NCBI GenBank assembly: GCA_022747635.1
Contig: JAKTNV010000003.1
Coordinates: 26,985,830 to 27,049,829 of the forward strand
Length of the DNA stretch: 64,000 nt
Source of the DNA: Hetaerina americana
Taxonomy: Eukaryota > Arthropoda > Insecta > Odonata > Calopterygidae
Direction of reading: 5' to 3'
In this document: in pieces, positions 13,851-27,277 of the stretch
Position numbering within the stretch: the stretch's first letter is position 1
Layout of the letters: each line of letters begins with the position of its first letter
Program-made: the position numbers and the translations under genes
The notes under the pieces: generated by a model
Told to the model about the DNA's origin: nothing
What the model saw: only the letters and a program-made list of their open reading frames with translations
Database searches by the model: none

Positions 13851-15400
13851 CCAAACCTCTCCCACACACTTAAATTTTAGTTAGTGGCTCAATCGAGGTA
13901 ATTCCAGCTTTCCAGGGCCATTTTGTTTTATTTTTAACATGGCTATCAAATACGTGAATAGGGACTTCAAATATCTTAATCATCATCGAAAATTATGTTG
14001 AAACAGAGAGCACGCTGAAAATCAGTAAATAGGTTTAGAATTGCTCTATTTTGTATAATTTGCTAATCCGTTTCAATAATATTGGTGTAAACTTTTAAAA
14101 AACCACCACAAAATAAGGAACAAATACCATCAATGAGTTGTTATTTAGTTATTTGGTGGCGCTGTCAATATCTCCACCAATAGTTTATCGAGTTATAATT
14201 TCTATTGTATTTAGTTCTTTTTAGCGTCTTACAGCACGAGCTTTACAAGTTCAAATTTATTCCATTAACGACGTAATTCAAAACAATAACCTATTTTAAA
14301 TATTTAGATAAAAGTCGGTATTCACTCTCTTCGTCAGAATACTTCATCTCTTATTTATATTTGTTACATAGATACAATGAAACATATATTCTCATGCTCA
14401 AGTTAATAATCGTAAAGTATCTCTGGCACTGTTTAAAATCACAATTCAAACGAGGTCCAAATGGAATGCTTACAAATGGCAACTTATTTGCGTACAAATT
14501 TTTAAATCTACTCTCTTAACTTTCTTTTCATTATTTTAATATATAGTAAACCAGTATTACTAAATATCCCAAACTATTCCCCCACATTAAAACAATGTCA
14601 TTCATCCACGTATATCACTTATAAACCTCATATTCATACAAAACGTTTACAACTAATAACAAGGTTTAAGAAGATTAATGACATTTTATTAATTGATTTT
14701 ATCCTATTCAACACTTTTGAAGCTTCAGGCATTGAGTACAACATCCAATGAGATTACGAAACCCCGAATGAAGAGAAGCTGCAAATGGACGAGGAGGGAA
14801 TGTACGGGAGGAATTTTGGGTGCATTTCACCAGTCTGGATGTGGCAACATAGATTGCCCATGCGTAAAAGATTAAAATATTATCACCAGAAACTTGTTCA
14901 AGTTCTAGTAGACTTCCTTGGTTTGTAGAAAATATAAAGTACGAATGCATCCCAAAAATAAGTTGTTATATCCGAAATTGGTATTTATAAAGGAATTCAT
15001 TCAGATCAATTGGTTAAGTTCTAAGTTCAGCTTTTATATACCTAACTGGAAAATTCAGCTGACAATTTGCAGTCTAGTTTATAATTTTTATTGAGTTTTA
15101 AGACCATTCATGATTTTACAAAGAATAAATACCCATGGGTATTGCATATTAGTTTAAATGAGATTACCATTATGTTTTATGCCAACTGAAAGTTTAATCT
15201 GCCTCTCCTCTACCCTATATTAATCTCGTTAGTTCCCAAATGTAACAAGTTAATTATTCAGTTCTCTAGAAATTACCAAGCTCCCCTAAATAATTCATAA
15301 AAATAAAACTCCATGGTCATAGAAATAGTGAAACAATTTGGTCTTCCGTTAGGAGCTTCGAAATTGTCTATACTGCAAACCTTAACAAACCACGTGAAGG
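13850..15400. other. AT-rich non-coding stretch
   Basis: AT-rich with no recognisable element. A slightly GC-richer segment at 14,720-14,930 stays open in more than one frame, but it matches no family I know and has no clear splice sites. Confidence 0.4.
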
Positions 15401-15525
15401 GTCTCTTGTAACCAACCCACATAGAAATGACAATTCAATGCATGAAAGTGTAATTCAACAACTTCTTCGTATTCAATCAAATAAATCCCCCGAACCGGAT
15501 GAGATTCCGGTAAGAGATTCCACAG
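15400..15525 (+). pseudogene. LINE reverse-transcriptase scrap
   Basis: Read from 15,420, the frame gives a peptide ending in NKSPEPDEIP, preceded by HESVIQQLLRIQS. This corresponds to the motif just upstream of the palm in non-LTR retrotransposon reverse transcriptases (usually 'L..lk.nKSPGPDgIp'). Two positions of that motif are changed here (G to E, twice). Only about 35 codons are recognisable and the frame is lost after about 15,570. No catalytic FADD box is present. It is a dead fragment, possibly of the same family as the LINE at 45.4-46.7 kb. Confidence 0.55.
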
Positions 15526-15629
15526 GTGGAGGATGTTTCCACGTCAGAAAGCATATTTACACAAGGAGGGGAAATAACTAATGCCTAACATATCCTTCTG
15601 AGTAAAAATAAACGAGACCCTAACATCAA

Positions 15630-15800
15630 TTGCCTAGATTCATGGTTGATGTTGTGGAACGAGAACATGAGTGCTTGGTAAATAATCACACTGTTTCACT
15701 ATTAATAATATACTACGACCATGGTCTCAAAGTTACTTCGTCATCTTCAAGTCTGCATATGCTAAGTAACGGCGAAACTATGGTCTTAATAATTCAACAT
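15630..15800 (-). mobile_element. decayed hammerhead-like foldback unit, opposite orientation
   Basis: Two diverged inverted arms surround about 15,750. The left arm holds 'taatatactacgaccatggt' and the right arm holds 'agtaacggcgaaactatggt' followed by 'cttaataatt'. Read on the minus strand, the left arm gives 'TTGAAGATGACGAAGTAACT' followed by 'TTGAGACCATGG'. The right arm read on the plus strand gives 'AGTAACGGCGAAACTATGG'. Both look like eroded copies of a CTGAAGA...GAAAC core. On the minus strand the tail at about 15,635-15,668 contains 'ttccacaacatcaaccatga' then 'atc'. This resembles the tail 'ttccacgacctcaagcctga' then 'atc' of the unit at 43.4 kb. I did not find a clear target duplication. 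Confidence 0.45.
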
Positions 15801-15809
15801 TATCTGTAG

Positions 15810-17300
15810 AGTAATAATGAGTCTATCAATAGAGTAATAATGTACCATACTATCGACCCCTAAGCAGTAAATTACTCCCTAATTCCATTAAAATATTTAT
15901 CCTACATTGTACGAGAACTAAACATCTAAGTAAATTCACGAAAACCCTCTGCCTTCATTACTTGAATTTCTCTTCGTCCGCAAAAAATGGGGTTGTGATA
16001 GACGATTAGAGTTGCATTTATGTCACAGTGTTCTCTGGTGTATTTCAGGAAAATATAAAAGACCACTTACTGGTGCTTGTATATGTAGATGAACTGTGTC
16101 GATTCAAAAAACAATAAAAAGGCAATTCACTAATTATCTGTAAATTACAGCAAATAACTAGCAACACACATCACGAAACACAAGCGATTCACGATGGATT
16201 TTCGAATAGTGTAATGAATTTATTCTTCGGGTAAATTCCAAAAAACGTAGCATAACTTATTTTTTTAAATGAGAATAGATGGACAAGTATACTATATTCC
16301 TTCATACTACTCTAAAAAAATCAAATAAGTGGTTCCCACCACACAAAATACTTGGGTGCGGCTATCAAAAACGAATCTAATTTGGGGAACTAAGACTAAT
16401 TTTTGCAATCCCTTCCGGGTAAAGACTTCCCAGCATACGATATAAATTATTATTAAATCTTTGTTTTATAATTTTCTATATCGTTCACAAAATAGCCAAC
16501 GAATATTTTATTAACTTAAATCGTGTTATTGTGAACTATCGTATTCGCAAAATGTTTTCCTACATCGCTCCTCTCAATTTCAACTCCCTCATCTGAGAGG
16601 AAACACGCGCACAAGGAGCACGACAATACTGACGATTTTCCGATAGCACCAACTAAAGGGACCGGTGGTCACATAAGAAGGTGCCGGACCAAATCATTGG
16701 AGCACGGAAAACCGGATGTTGAAATGGTGCACACCAGTGCATACGCATAAAAGGGACCCCCAATAGCGATCTTGTGGAGGGGGACGTTGACGAGCCTCTC
16801 TATACAATTGGTTGTTCCTCCGCCCCATCCTCCCAAAACCCGCTCTTGTCGACTTCTATTCTCCCGATGTCTTTCCCATGGTTCTCGGACATAGGAAGTG
16901 TCACTCCTGATTCTTGAGCACCCTCAATTATTCTGCTTCCAAATCCATATTTGAGGATAAAATAAAATTGTTCTGAGGAAAAATCGTGTGAGAAAAAGTA
17001 ATAAAAAAACTGATCCGATTTCCCATTCGCCTTACTTACGATATATGGCACCCCTCCTCTATCACTCCGTCATAGCTTTCACGTGTGAACTTTTTGCCAA
17101 GCATATTTTTTTTTTTGCTTTAACGCCCAGGACACTTATTCGTTAGGGTAGTCTGGGTATATCTCAAGTTTGTTGCGGGGTGTTGAAAATGGCGACAGGT
17201 TAGCGCTTTGGTTATAGATGCAGCCCACCAACCGTACCCCTTGCCGTAGGGAATCCAACTGAGAGAAAGAGACACGCGAACACAAAAGGTGTTATTCCTT
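15810..17300. other. AT-rich non-coding stretch
   Basis: No recognised element. The minus-strand frame at 16,800-17,051 has no identifiable domain. It is followed on that strand by nothing that looks like an exon series. Confidence 0.4.
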
Positions 17301-17309
17301 TCATCAGTC

Positions 17310-17760
17310 ACCATTGACGGACAGGAGATGCTGGACGGATGCTAGCCCGTAAGGAAGGCAGGGGTGGGGAGGGAATACGGGAAGAGAGGAGGAGAGCCAT
17401 GGAAGGAGGCATTTGGGAGCAGCAAAGGCAGGAGAAAGGGAAGGTTTGTAGTTTGTTCTTGGAGCCGCAGGAAAAGAATCGGGAGGAGGAGCTGGCAGGG
17501 CACTGCGAGGAAAGCTCGAGGGAATAGTGACGTGAGAGGGATTTTGGAGAATGAGAGGGGAGAGTGAGTGGGGGGGGAGGAGGTTTGCTCTTGTAAGGGC
17601 GGACAATGGGGGTCTTCAAGAGTAGCCGTGAGACGTGAAAGGAGGAGCATGAATGACGAGACAGGAATTTCATGGTTGGAGAGATTTGAGAGAGGTAGAA
17701 ATAACGAGAGTGGAATATTTTCTTCTGTCCTCATCCAGCCCTCTTAGACGGTGTAGAAAA
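17310..17760. other. purine-rich island
   Basis: About 400 bp of G/A-dominated top strand (ggaggagag, gggaaggt, gggggggagg). The overlapping open frames of 60-130 residues on both strands are compositional artefacts (Arg/Glu/Gly one way, Ser/Pro/Leu the other). Confidence 0.5.
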
Positions 17761-17779
17761 AAACAGCCGGTTTTCACCT

Positions 17780-18300
17780 TCTTTGCTTTCTGCGCGCGGT
17801 ACTGGGATAAAATACTGATTTTCAATTGTCCACTTTAAGTGTCCATATAAGAGGATCGATGTGAATATGGGTAACCGTGCGCTCGAAGTCAGTAATTCGC
17901 ACGCCGAGTAGTTCCCTAAAACTACGATTTTAGGTATTTCCCATCGTGAAGTATATTTGATGAAGAGAAATTAATTTGCGTATATTTGATCCCAATCAAA
18001 AGAAAATTAATCCGAGTGTCTCAACAATTTTCAAAATAATAACAATACCGGTACATGTAATGGTTGTATATATTTTCAAATTATTAACTAAATGAAATAG
18101 CTGAACCCTACAGTGAAATTTGTTCATTTTGCATACACTGTATAGATGCCAATATATTTTATTCATGTTACAACCTTAAAGAATTTAATGAGGGTCGATG
18201 GCCTTCAATGATCTGATATTTCCATTTCAGCTATTTCATCAGAGGTTTTCAAGAGAGTATTAGACTCCATATTGAAGTTATCATAGACAACTTGCTCATT
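17780..18300. other. AT-rich non-coding stretch
   Basis: No gene, repeat or RNA element recognised between the purine island and the LINE tail. Confidence 0.4.
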
Positions 18301-18309
18301 TTTACGAGT

Positions 18310-18382
18310 GGTGACCTAACACCCCCACCCGGCCACACGCCATTGCGGCGGTTTGCGGGATATATGTAGATGTAGACTCAAT
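18310..18382 (+). mobile_element. LINE 3' tail fragment
   Basis: Carries 'ccacacgccattg', 'ggtttgcgggatatatgtag' and then 'atgtagac'. This is the same tail seen at 9.5, 46.65 and 46.9 kb ('gcttgcggggt' followed by tatgtagatg-type repeats). The ending in short TAGATG-like repeats fits a non-LTR element whose 3' end is a short tandem motif instead of poly(A). No coding part is attached, so this is a strongly 5'-truncated copy. Confidence 0.55.
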
Positions 18383-18389
18383 TCTAAGC

Positions 18390-19340
18390 TCAATTTAACT
18401 TACTTTTGGTTGCTTAAGAGCTAAAAAGAAATATAAACACATATATGAGGTTGTACATAAATTGCAAACATAGCCAACTGAAACACAATTCAAAATATCT
18501 AATAAAATATTAATGCAAAAATAATAAAAAGAGACATTGAAAATTTTAAATCTAATACAAGAAAGACGGCAATAAAAATTAAAACCACGGCCTTGACCGA
18601 GTTCTACCCGAAATCCTCTCAAAGACGAAAATTTTCTGGATCATCTCAGCGGACTTACATAAATATCACTCAATGAAATATCCTGCGTTTCATTGTCGGA
18701 TGTTAATGTTCCGGCATTTTCTTTCATTTTTTAGTAAAAAGCATAAACACCTATCAATGATTCTATTTTATTTTACGTTAACCGAATTTGTCTTTGGGTA
18801 TTCACCAGGTTTCCTATTTCTCGATTATCTCTTGATTTTTATCGATTATTACCAATTGATTTGATTAATGGCTGCGCCCAGATAACTGTATTATTTACAC
18901 TTAAAAACTGCTTGAATTAAATTACCCTAATATCTCACCAAATGTCTTTCATTCGTTATATTTATCATGCCTTACGACTATCAGATCTCGCCACCGGAAT
19001 CAAAATAAATAATTAAAACAGACGTTTGGCAATCTGCATAAACAAATCACCAATAAATGCAAAAACAAATTCACTGGCTACATTTTTTGTGCTCTACTTA
19101 TTACTTTAATCATATTTTCACTTTATACTGCATTAAAGGTGCTGTAAATTTTAACTTCCCCTTTTCGCTTATCGTACTCAATTCGGTAAATGATGTGGGT
19201 ACCCAAATGCCAAGATAAAGCTTTAATCTAATTGCAAACTAGTAACTGAGTGTCGCCCACAATTCATACGGTTGGAGAAAAGGAGAGGGGATTCAAAATA
19301 ACATCAGCGTGAATCGTTAAACCATCAGGTGAAGACTAAA
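18390..19340. other. AT-rich non-coding stretch
   Basis: Open frames of 60-75 residues only. They are hydrophobic and Phe/Ile/Tyr-rich, as expected from AT composition. No feature recognised. Confidence 0.4.
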
Positions 19341-19349
19341 TTAGAGTGG

Positions 19350-20060
19350 CTGGCGTTGAAAATGGCGGGTTCATGAGTCCGAGAGTGGGAAGACGTTTAC
19401 AGCCCATTCTATCCCTCCACTCCGAGAGCAAGTATCTTGTCGTACAGAGCCATAAGAGAGTAGGGGATGCTCTTGGAGTAAGATCACGGCACGGTTGGAC
19501 GAGGGGGGAGGTATGAAGGAATAAAAAGGAGGAACGTTAAAGAGTGAGGGCATTAGTTGGTAAGTGAGTGAGCAGGCTGCCAGGGGAAAGGAGGAAGCAG
19601 GAATGAGCCCAAGACGGTGGAGGAAACAAAAGGCACCCAGTGAGATAGAGGGAAGGAAGATGTGGGAATGGGCGGGAGGGAGCGTTGTATGTAGCCGAGG
19701 CGGGATGAGGGAGGAGCGCCCTTGTAACAACCCTCTCATTAGCCACACCAAGCCGAGGTAATTACCACAACGCTCTCTCCTTCTCTCTCTCTGCGCCATC
19801 TCCCCAACTTCCCACACTCCCGCCCCTGTACAAGTCAGTCAGCCTTTCCTACAGCCGTCTTATTCCATTTCCCCCACCCCACCCCCAGCAACCCTCCCCT
19901 CGCGACCCCCCAACATCGCTTCCCGTCCCATTACTCTCCTTATCCTGCCTACCAGAACTCTCCTCTTCCTTAAGACAACTATTCTCTCTCATTTACTCCA
20001 CCTAATCTATCCGACTCACACTTTCACCTATACGTCTCCCCCTACTTAACGCTTTTAACC
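19350..20060. other. purine-to-pyrimidine switch island
   Basis: The top strand is purine-rich from about 19,370 to 19,720, then turns sharply pyrimidine-rich at about 19,740-20,050 (cctctc, ccccaccccaccccc). The 148-residue minus-strand frame at 19,371-19,817 sits in this biased sequence and has no recognisable domain. It is not called as a gene. Confidence 0.45.
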
Positions 20061-20069
20061 GTAAAACGC

Positions 20070-21170
20070 ATTACATTTCTGCTAATTGTCCGACATGGTT
20101 TTAATGCTGAAGACGCCAAAATATGACTTAGGCACCCGCTCACTGTATCCTCTGGTAACAGGCTCTCAAACATAAACTTAAACTCTGGTTTAAGTGCAGA
20201 AACAAGCCAAATATTTCAAAAAACCGAGTGGGCTATAAAACGTTCTTTCTCAAGAATAAAATATCATACCTCTACTAATAAAATCAAGCATTCTAAACTA
20301 CGGTTCTGTTATTGGCTTCGCTTTCCGCACTCCCATGCTTGAATTCGTCTGTCTGAGTCATAAATACAATTACATCCAGTCGTCCTTGACAAACAACGTG
20401 CATCCTTGAAGTTGATATAAAGACGAATTCTTCACGTCTCTGAGCACATCACGTACACGCACTCATTAACCAGCTCATACTCAGATTTCCGTTCCGTTTG
20501 AAAGTTCAAAGGGTCGAGGTATCGTAAAAAAGCGAAGGTGAAATTTCTTACTGATTATACTAACAAGTTTGTTAAGAATACATTTATGTTAATCCAACTT
20601 TGGACTGATAGGTAAAATAAAACCTGAGCTGCAGATAAAATCAAAAACTTTGAAAAATTACGTTTTGAAAGTTATTTCCTTCCAAATCCATGGGATAAGA
20701 TCGGAACACCTCAGTCTCGCCCCCATTTTCATATATAGTATTTTCTTTCTTCCCTCGACTTATCACGTGCGTTTCCCACCGTAAGCCCCTGGCATGTCCC
20801 GGACTCATACACATCCGGATAAGCAGATAATTAAAACAAGAACGAGAATTAAATAGCAGTAGTAATAAGTGAGAGAAAGGGAGGAAGGAACAAGACGAGA
20901 AGTGAATCACGAAAACAAACTTTGGCTTCAGTCCTAAAACCTTCACACTAATCCAGAAACCCGTAACCTATGGTGATTATCATACTCCTTCCTATTTCTT
21001 TTTGCCGAAGGAATAGAAATTAATAATCGACTTAAGTTAATTGACTATGGGTATCCAGTTTCAAATCAATCTTCACTGATATTATTACAATTTCCTTTTT
21101 ATTAATTCACTTTTCCCGAACTGGAAAACGTTAATATTGGTAAAATTCAACATTTAGCTTAATCAGGAAA
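20070..21170. other. AT-rich non-coding stretch
   Basis: No gene, RNA or transposon terminus recognised. Confidence 0.4.
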
Positions 21171-21177
21171 TCGAATC

Positions 21178-21300
21178 CACATTCACGCCGTAGTAGTCAG
21201 ACCCGGTAATCCAGAGATCGTGGATTCGGATCTCACCAATTAAACCTATCTACTGATTAGCCTCTTTTGTTAGATGGAGCGATAACTTTAAGCACTAGGG
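21178..21300 (+). repeat. degenerate tRNA-like segment (probable old SINE head)
   Basis: The stretch 'acccggtaatccagagatcg' followed by 'tggattcggatctcacc' resembles the anticodon arm and T arm of a tRNA. The T arm at 21,220-21,236 would pair gtgg with ctcac around TTCGGAT (4 of 5 pairs counting a wobble). The D-arm side (gtagtagtcagac) is a poor box A match. There is no intact acceptor stem, so it is not a working tRNA gene. A decayed tRNA-derived SINE is the simplest reading. Confidence 0.35.
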
Positions 21301-21309
21301 CACCCCACA

Positions 21310-24300
21310 CTATTTGAGCTCACGTAGTATGACGTGCGAGAACGCAGCAAGAGTTTTATCCATCCAACTGAATCCTAATTATTTCTTCTGTTCAAGAAAC
21401 CTATCAAATATATCGATGAAGTTTTACGTACATTACCAGATGAGCACATACTCGATGCGACTCAAGTCTAACCACATTAAATGCTCAAATACATTGGATA
21501 TATAATGCGGACACCTATGTTGCCAAGGATTTTATTATAAATAGGTACGGTAAGAGGGATTTTAGATAAAAGGTACACGCTCCATCAATGACCTCGCCAT
21601 TATGTCCACCATAAATATTACTGAATGTTTCCTTTCTTTAACGATGTTGTAAGAGTTTCAATAATTACCCTTTGATGGCTGGTGTCCTTCAACGCTCTAC
21701 ATCATCACTATAGTGGCCTGCGGTGCAGTGCTTCTAAAGGGAGTCTAAAGAAAAGGCAGAATTGAGACTCAAAAACCTCCACGTTTTCAATTATATAATA
21801 CTCGCGACTCATGGCATGAGAGAGATACTTCATGCGGCTTGATTGAACGTTCCAGTGATGCATAATGTTGTCCGAAGTTTACTAATCTCACATGTCCGTA
21901 GCTCATCCGCTTGCCTGTAGCGGATTAGTGTCACACTGCGGGAATGAATTTTTATTTTCATAGGATGGTCTATTGAATCGTGTTTTCCGTTAGATTTGTA
22001 TGATAAATTTAAGATCTCCATATACCAACCTATACAAATTCCCTGACGCAGGTTATTCATTTTTCTTTATTGTTATATAGCAGTTGTATACTTTTACTTC
22101 TGCTACAAATACTTTAAAAAATTCAAGAAATGCAAGGGAATCATATATGTAATTGTTTCTAACAAGATTTTATTGCGGTATCAGAATAAACCAAGCTTTT
22201 CCATCAGCACGCCTTGAAAAGCTTCTGATTAATTTTCAAATCTCTTTCTTTCTACAATCTAAACTTTATTCTTCCAAATTAATTCCTTTTCTAAAAACTT
22301 GCATACAATAGTCATAAAAAAAACAGTTGATTTATTCCAACTCCTTCGCCCACAGTTAATTAAATGATGAATATAGGATGACAAATATATATAATTCGAT
22401 ATTTTATCTAGTAAGAGGGGCAATTTTATTCCGAAGAAAGCATTATAAGTTGAAAATAAAGCTGTAAGATCGATGATAACACGCAAGAATAGAATGTTCC
22501 GTCCCGTACTAGGAAATGTTTCAGATGAATCCAAGTGATTGACAATAATCTCCGAATTTAAGAATGAAACTCATTATTAAACATTTCGAAGTATAATCAT
22601 CCTTTTCTATCCTTCTACGTCTTCAAGTTGACGAAAATTCCTGTAATTCCAGGATTTAACATCTGAGTATAAATCTCCAGACTTCTACTCTTCTACTTCT
22701 ACTCTTTAAAATATACCATTGGAATTTAAAATTGGCGGAGTTCTTGAATTTCTTACTGCAGCGTTCTTACTGTTCTCTTACATTTTTTTGCTCCATAATT
22801 ATATCAATCCTCTAATATACTTTGCACCAAAATATTTTTCATGGATTAAAAATTGCTTCAGGTCAAGTGATTCGAGGTTAATTATTTTTCCAAATCATTC
22901 CCATGCCTAAATTTAAAATGGATATGACAAAACTCTCAGCTCTACGATCACATCTACCAACCCTTGTGGCTTACTCACGGTCACTTCTTCCATTATTTGC
23001 CTAGGATAGTATTCTGCCTATGAGTTTGTTTCAGAGTGCCAGTACAGACAGACCAATACTGCCCCTTTCCGGAAAGCGGCTGTGCTACAGAAGAATTCAT
23101 ACGGTGCATTATTAATGTTATTTTTTCAATTTACACCTTTTTTAAGTGTCCTGCATTTCCCCAATGTGATCTTCTGCAAGCAAGAATTAATATTTTATAC
23201 AGCATGCTTCCAATTAAATTCTATTTTCTTTGTTTAAGGTACAGAGAAAAACTACTTGGCTCGAATTTTATACTTTATTTTCACATTATGACAATATGTC
23301 CATGCCTAGAATGATTACTTTATGCACACAATAATTATTTATGTGAAAATTGGAATTATTTTCTTATTATGTAGCTGACATGTTTATCGTGAATGGGTCT
23401 ACCTCTCTACTTTTTACCTATGTAGTGTATGAATGATGCACGCCTTACGTGAAGATCACGAGTTATATATCTGGATATATTAAATCCGCGTAGTGAATGT
23501 TTTCAAGTTAAGTTAATAGAGCGTTAAAACCATAGGCACCATGAGTCTGAACAAAGCAATATTTCCAACGAAGCAATCCCTTTCATTATGCTTTATTAAA
23601 ATATGACAGAATTTATAGAATCATTCAAGTAACAATACCCTAATAACAAACCCTATTACCACTGTAAAAGGCAAAATATAGATGTTGACCATACACTAGC
23701 ATTGGGAAAGGTATAAATTCATCATCAACTTCCTTTTGTGTATGAGCGAGAATTCATATCTAATTGGACCTCAGTAAAATGTTTCAAAGACAATTACTTT
23801 ATTCTAAATGCCTCTAAGTAATACCTACATTCCGAGACGTGCATTGTGGAAACTACAAGAGAGTAAGATTTACTACGGAGAAATGATTACTGCCAGTAAA
23901 TTAAACCAAATTCAGTGCTTTATAACATCAGATAAGAAATAAATAATGATTTTAATGAAATAAAATGTATCTGAATATTTGCCTACGTAATTTCCTGAGA
24001 GATAATATTTTCTAACCACTAAAATATGTTTTACCATCAATTTGGTATGAGAACAAACATATGTCCGGCGTAGTTTGGACACCAGGCTTATTAATTTTCT
24101 GTAAATTTCCAGTTATTTGATAGAAATTGTTTTCGTGCTTTCCATGATTTTAGTGGAGATTGCGATCCAGTCTATGAAAATTGAATATTTAGATCCTTTG
24201 ATATAGGAGTCATCTTCTCGTATTTTATCCTGGTTATATAATTCTACACTACCCTATGGAATGAGCCCTTACAATTCCATTAGAGTCAAAAATGTTTAAA

Positions 24301-27260
24301 CGGGTACCCACGCATTCTTCTAATGTTTGTTTCCCACGAATCGTTGGAAGTGAGACATAATTCTTAAGAACTTGGTCAGATCCAAGTTATTTCATTGCTT
24401 TCCGTCTTTTTTTTAAAGCTATGTTTCCCATTTCATATCTTCCACAAGTGCATTACAATATTTTGTTAAGATCTAAATCTAATCCCCATTCCATACACCG
24501 ATCATAAATATTGCCTACCTCTCGACAAAGAGTACCTCGCTCTCAGCTGAGGTATTTGTAGGTCAAATGGCGGTTGGCAAATAATATGATTTTTCTCTTT
24601 ACGTGGGAAAAATTACCGAAATTTGTAGGGAAAAAAGTTGAGGTCTCATCGCAAATCTAAAGAGGCAAGCCGGATATCTCTTACCTTGTATTATACGAGT
24701 TCATGCCATCAATTGCCATATTTTGCTGGCGGTAAGGTAAGAAATTCTGAAGTCAAATTCACTTTTAGATTAAAACAATAAAATATAACTGAGTATCGTC
24801 AAACTTTGAGGTCTCAGTTGAAGACGTTTCAATTATTCAAAATTAATTTAAGAGATCTCCGTGGTTTAAATACAGAATACCTATATACACTTTTTTTAAA
24901 TAATGGAAAAAATCCAATAGAAAATCGCCAGAACAAGTCATTGGGGACATATATGTATACCCCTTCATCAGATAAATTTCCGCACGAATCAAACACCTTT
25001 ACACATTAAATTTTGTTTTTCTTTTGAATGCAATGCATACGCTATGTTCAATGAGAAACATTACGATATTTATCATGTTTACTGGGATGAAGATTAACTT
25101 TTTACGTTGCCACATCTGATTCCACTGGTACCATTATTTATATATTCAAGATGGGAGCACATATATTTCAGAATTACTAGAATATAGTATACATGAATTA
25201 TTATAATTTAATGGGATTCTTATATCTGGGAGGAAAAACATTATATAGATATAATATATATTACCCGCAACGCTCAATTATACTACATAAACACTAAACA
25301 TGAGTTTCAAGGGTTTAACCCAAGCATTAGCTAAATCATACCAAATTTATATGCAATGAAAAGAGGGGTCTGTAATTGTTTAGTGATGTTAAAAATAAAC
25401 TTTCATTTAATGCAAAAGATGCTTCAATAATAGATACAGCCAATGCACGATGTTTTTTTTATTTTATCGAATCGAGCCTGCTATTAATGAATTGATAAAT
25501 CGTCAATACTTAACACTCAAGAAAACTGTCTATCTAAATACTAACTATAATAAGAGTGAAGCCGTTTATTGTGCAAACATTCTTGCAGATATATACTGCA
25601 TAGTATCAGCGTACACTTGGGAAATTAATCAGTCTGTACTAACATTAGCGTATACTAGCATTACTCTAGCACCACCCCTGTAATAAATGGTAATTATTTT
25701 GTTATAAATGCCTCTAGCAGATGATATCCTGAACATTTCGAAATTTTAATCAAAAAAGCATCAGTAAGCCTTAAATTACTTAATTTCTAGAATACGGAAA
25801 GAAGAACCTCATTTTCACGTACTAAAGTAATAACTCCTCTTAAACAATTCACACCTTGACAAACATGAATCCATGCACGACAGCAATTCAGTAAACTTTT
25901 TCTGCGCAGCAATGCAGAACTGAGAGGAAGTCTCTTTCAAAGTTTATTTATCAAAAGAATAATAGAGTTAATTGAAGATCGGAACAATTAATGTGTGTGA
26001 CAGGTATTGTGCCAAGAGTATAAAATGCTTAGATATTCCAACTGGCTCCTTGCAAGGCAGCATTTAGCACGCAAGCTTATAAGAAATATTCCTCTTTGCT
26101 GGCTCATTCATAAACGACAAAGGTTGAGTCCGCCTACAGGGTACGAAACGTCCCGAAGGAAAAGAAGAAAAGGAGAATTCAAAGCCTTGAAATGGGTATA
26201 AACACGAATGATGTCGTTTCCTATTGCGAGAGAAAGAGATAGACGTCCTTGGGGAGATGACTTGGGATTTATCTCTGCATAGATTAATTATTAGAAGAGC
26301 GAGGCGTCAACTGCAGAAGGCGCCCTCGTCGTGCGTCTATTTATACACGAATGTTTGAGAAGAGGGGTGGGTATGCCAAGCGGAGAGGTAAGACTCAACT
26401 TCGCCACCGAAAAATAAAACTGGGGGCACACATCAGTCGAGGAGAAAGGCCGTAACGAAAGAGTGACGAAGCTAGCTCGTGCACGCCTGGAAAATTTTAA
26501 AAACGCCCCATTCACCACGCACAAGGAGATATTAGTATAGAAACCATCATCTCACGAAATCCCTTCTAGAAAAACGGGCACGGGATGATTAATGACTTAG
26601 CCCGTAAAATGTGATCAACCACCTTTAGAGCTCCATGAGTAAACATCGTCCCCTCATAAAAAGAAAAGTACTTCTTACTGCTACTACCATTCTACCTTTT
26701 ACAATCTCTGGGTTAGAGGTTTTTATCTCACCGTGAGAACGTGAATGACCTATGAAAAGAAGAGGTTATAGGGATGGGGGTGTACATGTATGTATGGACA
26801 GCATATTATTCTGAAAAGAAGTGCCATGCTAACGAGGTTTTCCCACCACTAAACTTGGGAAAGGGATTCCAATTGACAATTCACAAAAGCTAACTCAAGT
26901 TCCGTTCCTCATGCTTCAGTGTTAAAACTCATACATAAACGCCAAAAGACTATCGGCTGACATGTAAGATTAGCGTGGGAAACTCCTGCCCCCATATTAG
27001 TCTGTTTATTGATATTGACTGTAATACATTACATCCATGTTGGTAGATAGTTTAAAACTTGAAGATGTCATGGAATAAATTATACTTATTATTTGTATCG
27101 GAGAAAAATATTCCTAAGACAATTTAACCACTGAATACAGAATGCCTGTATTTACGTAAACATAGATATATTTAGGATCGAAATATTTTGGCAATAATAC
27201 TGCTTCAACCAGACACACCAAGTTAATCTGGCGTAGTTCTACTGTCCAAGGACTTTCCAC
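21310..27260. other. long AT-rich non-coding stretch
   Basis: Almost 6 kb with only short Leu/Ile/Phe/Asn-rich frames and no recognised element. Slightly GC-richer segments at about 26,080-26,530 contain no identifiable exon. A 'gtacgaaacgtcccg' word at about 26,140 recalls a hammerhead 3' core but lacks the CTGANGA half. Confidence 0.4.
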
Positions 27261-27277
27261 ATAGTACAAGTAGTACT

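Noticed and set aside
14693..14950. possible processed pseudogene, because several frames are open and GC rises
   Set aside because: No match to a protein family I know, no poly(A) tail or duplication, and an in-frame stop early in the best frame.
18230..18250. CTGATGA on the minus strand near 18.24 kb
   Set aside because: The following GAAA is too close and no stem II can form.
26120..26165. 'gtccgcctacagggtacgaaacgtcc' region recalling a hammerhead 3' half
   Set aside because: No CTGANGA box, no inverted arms and no tail. Similarity limited to a GAAACGTC word.
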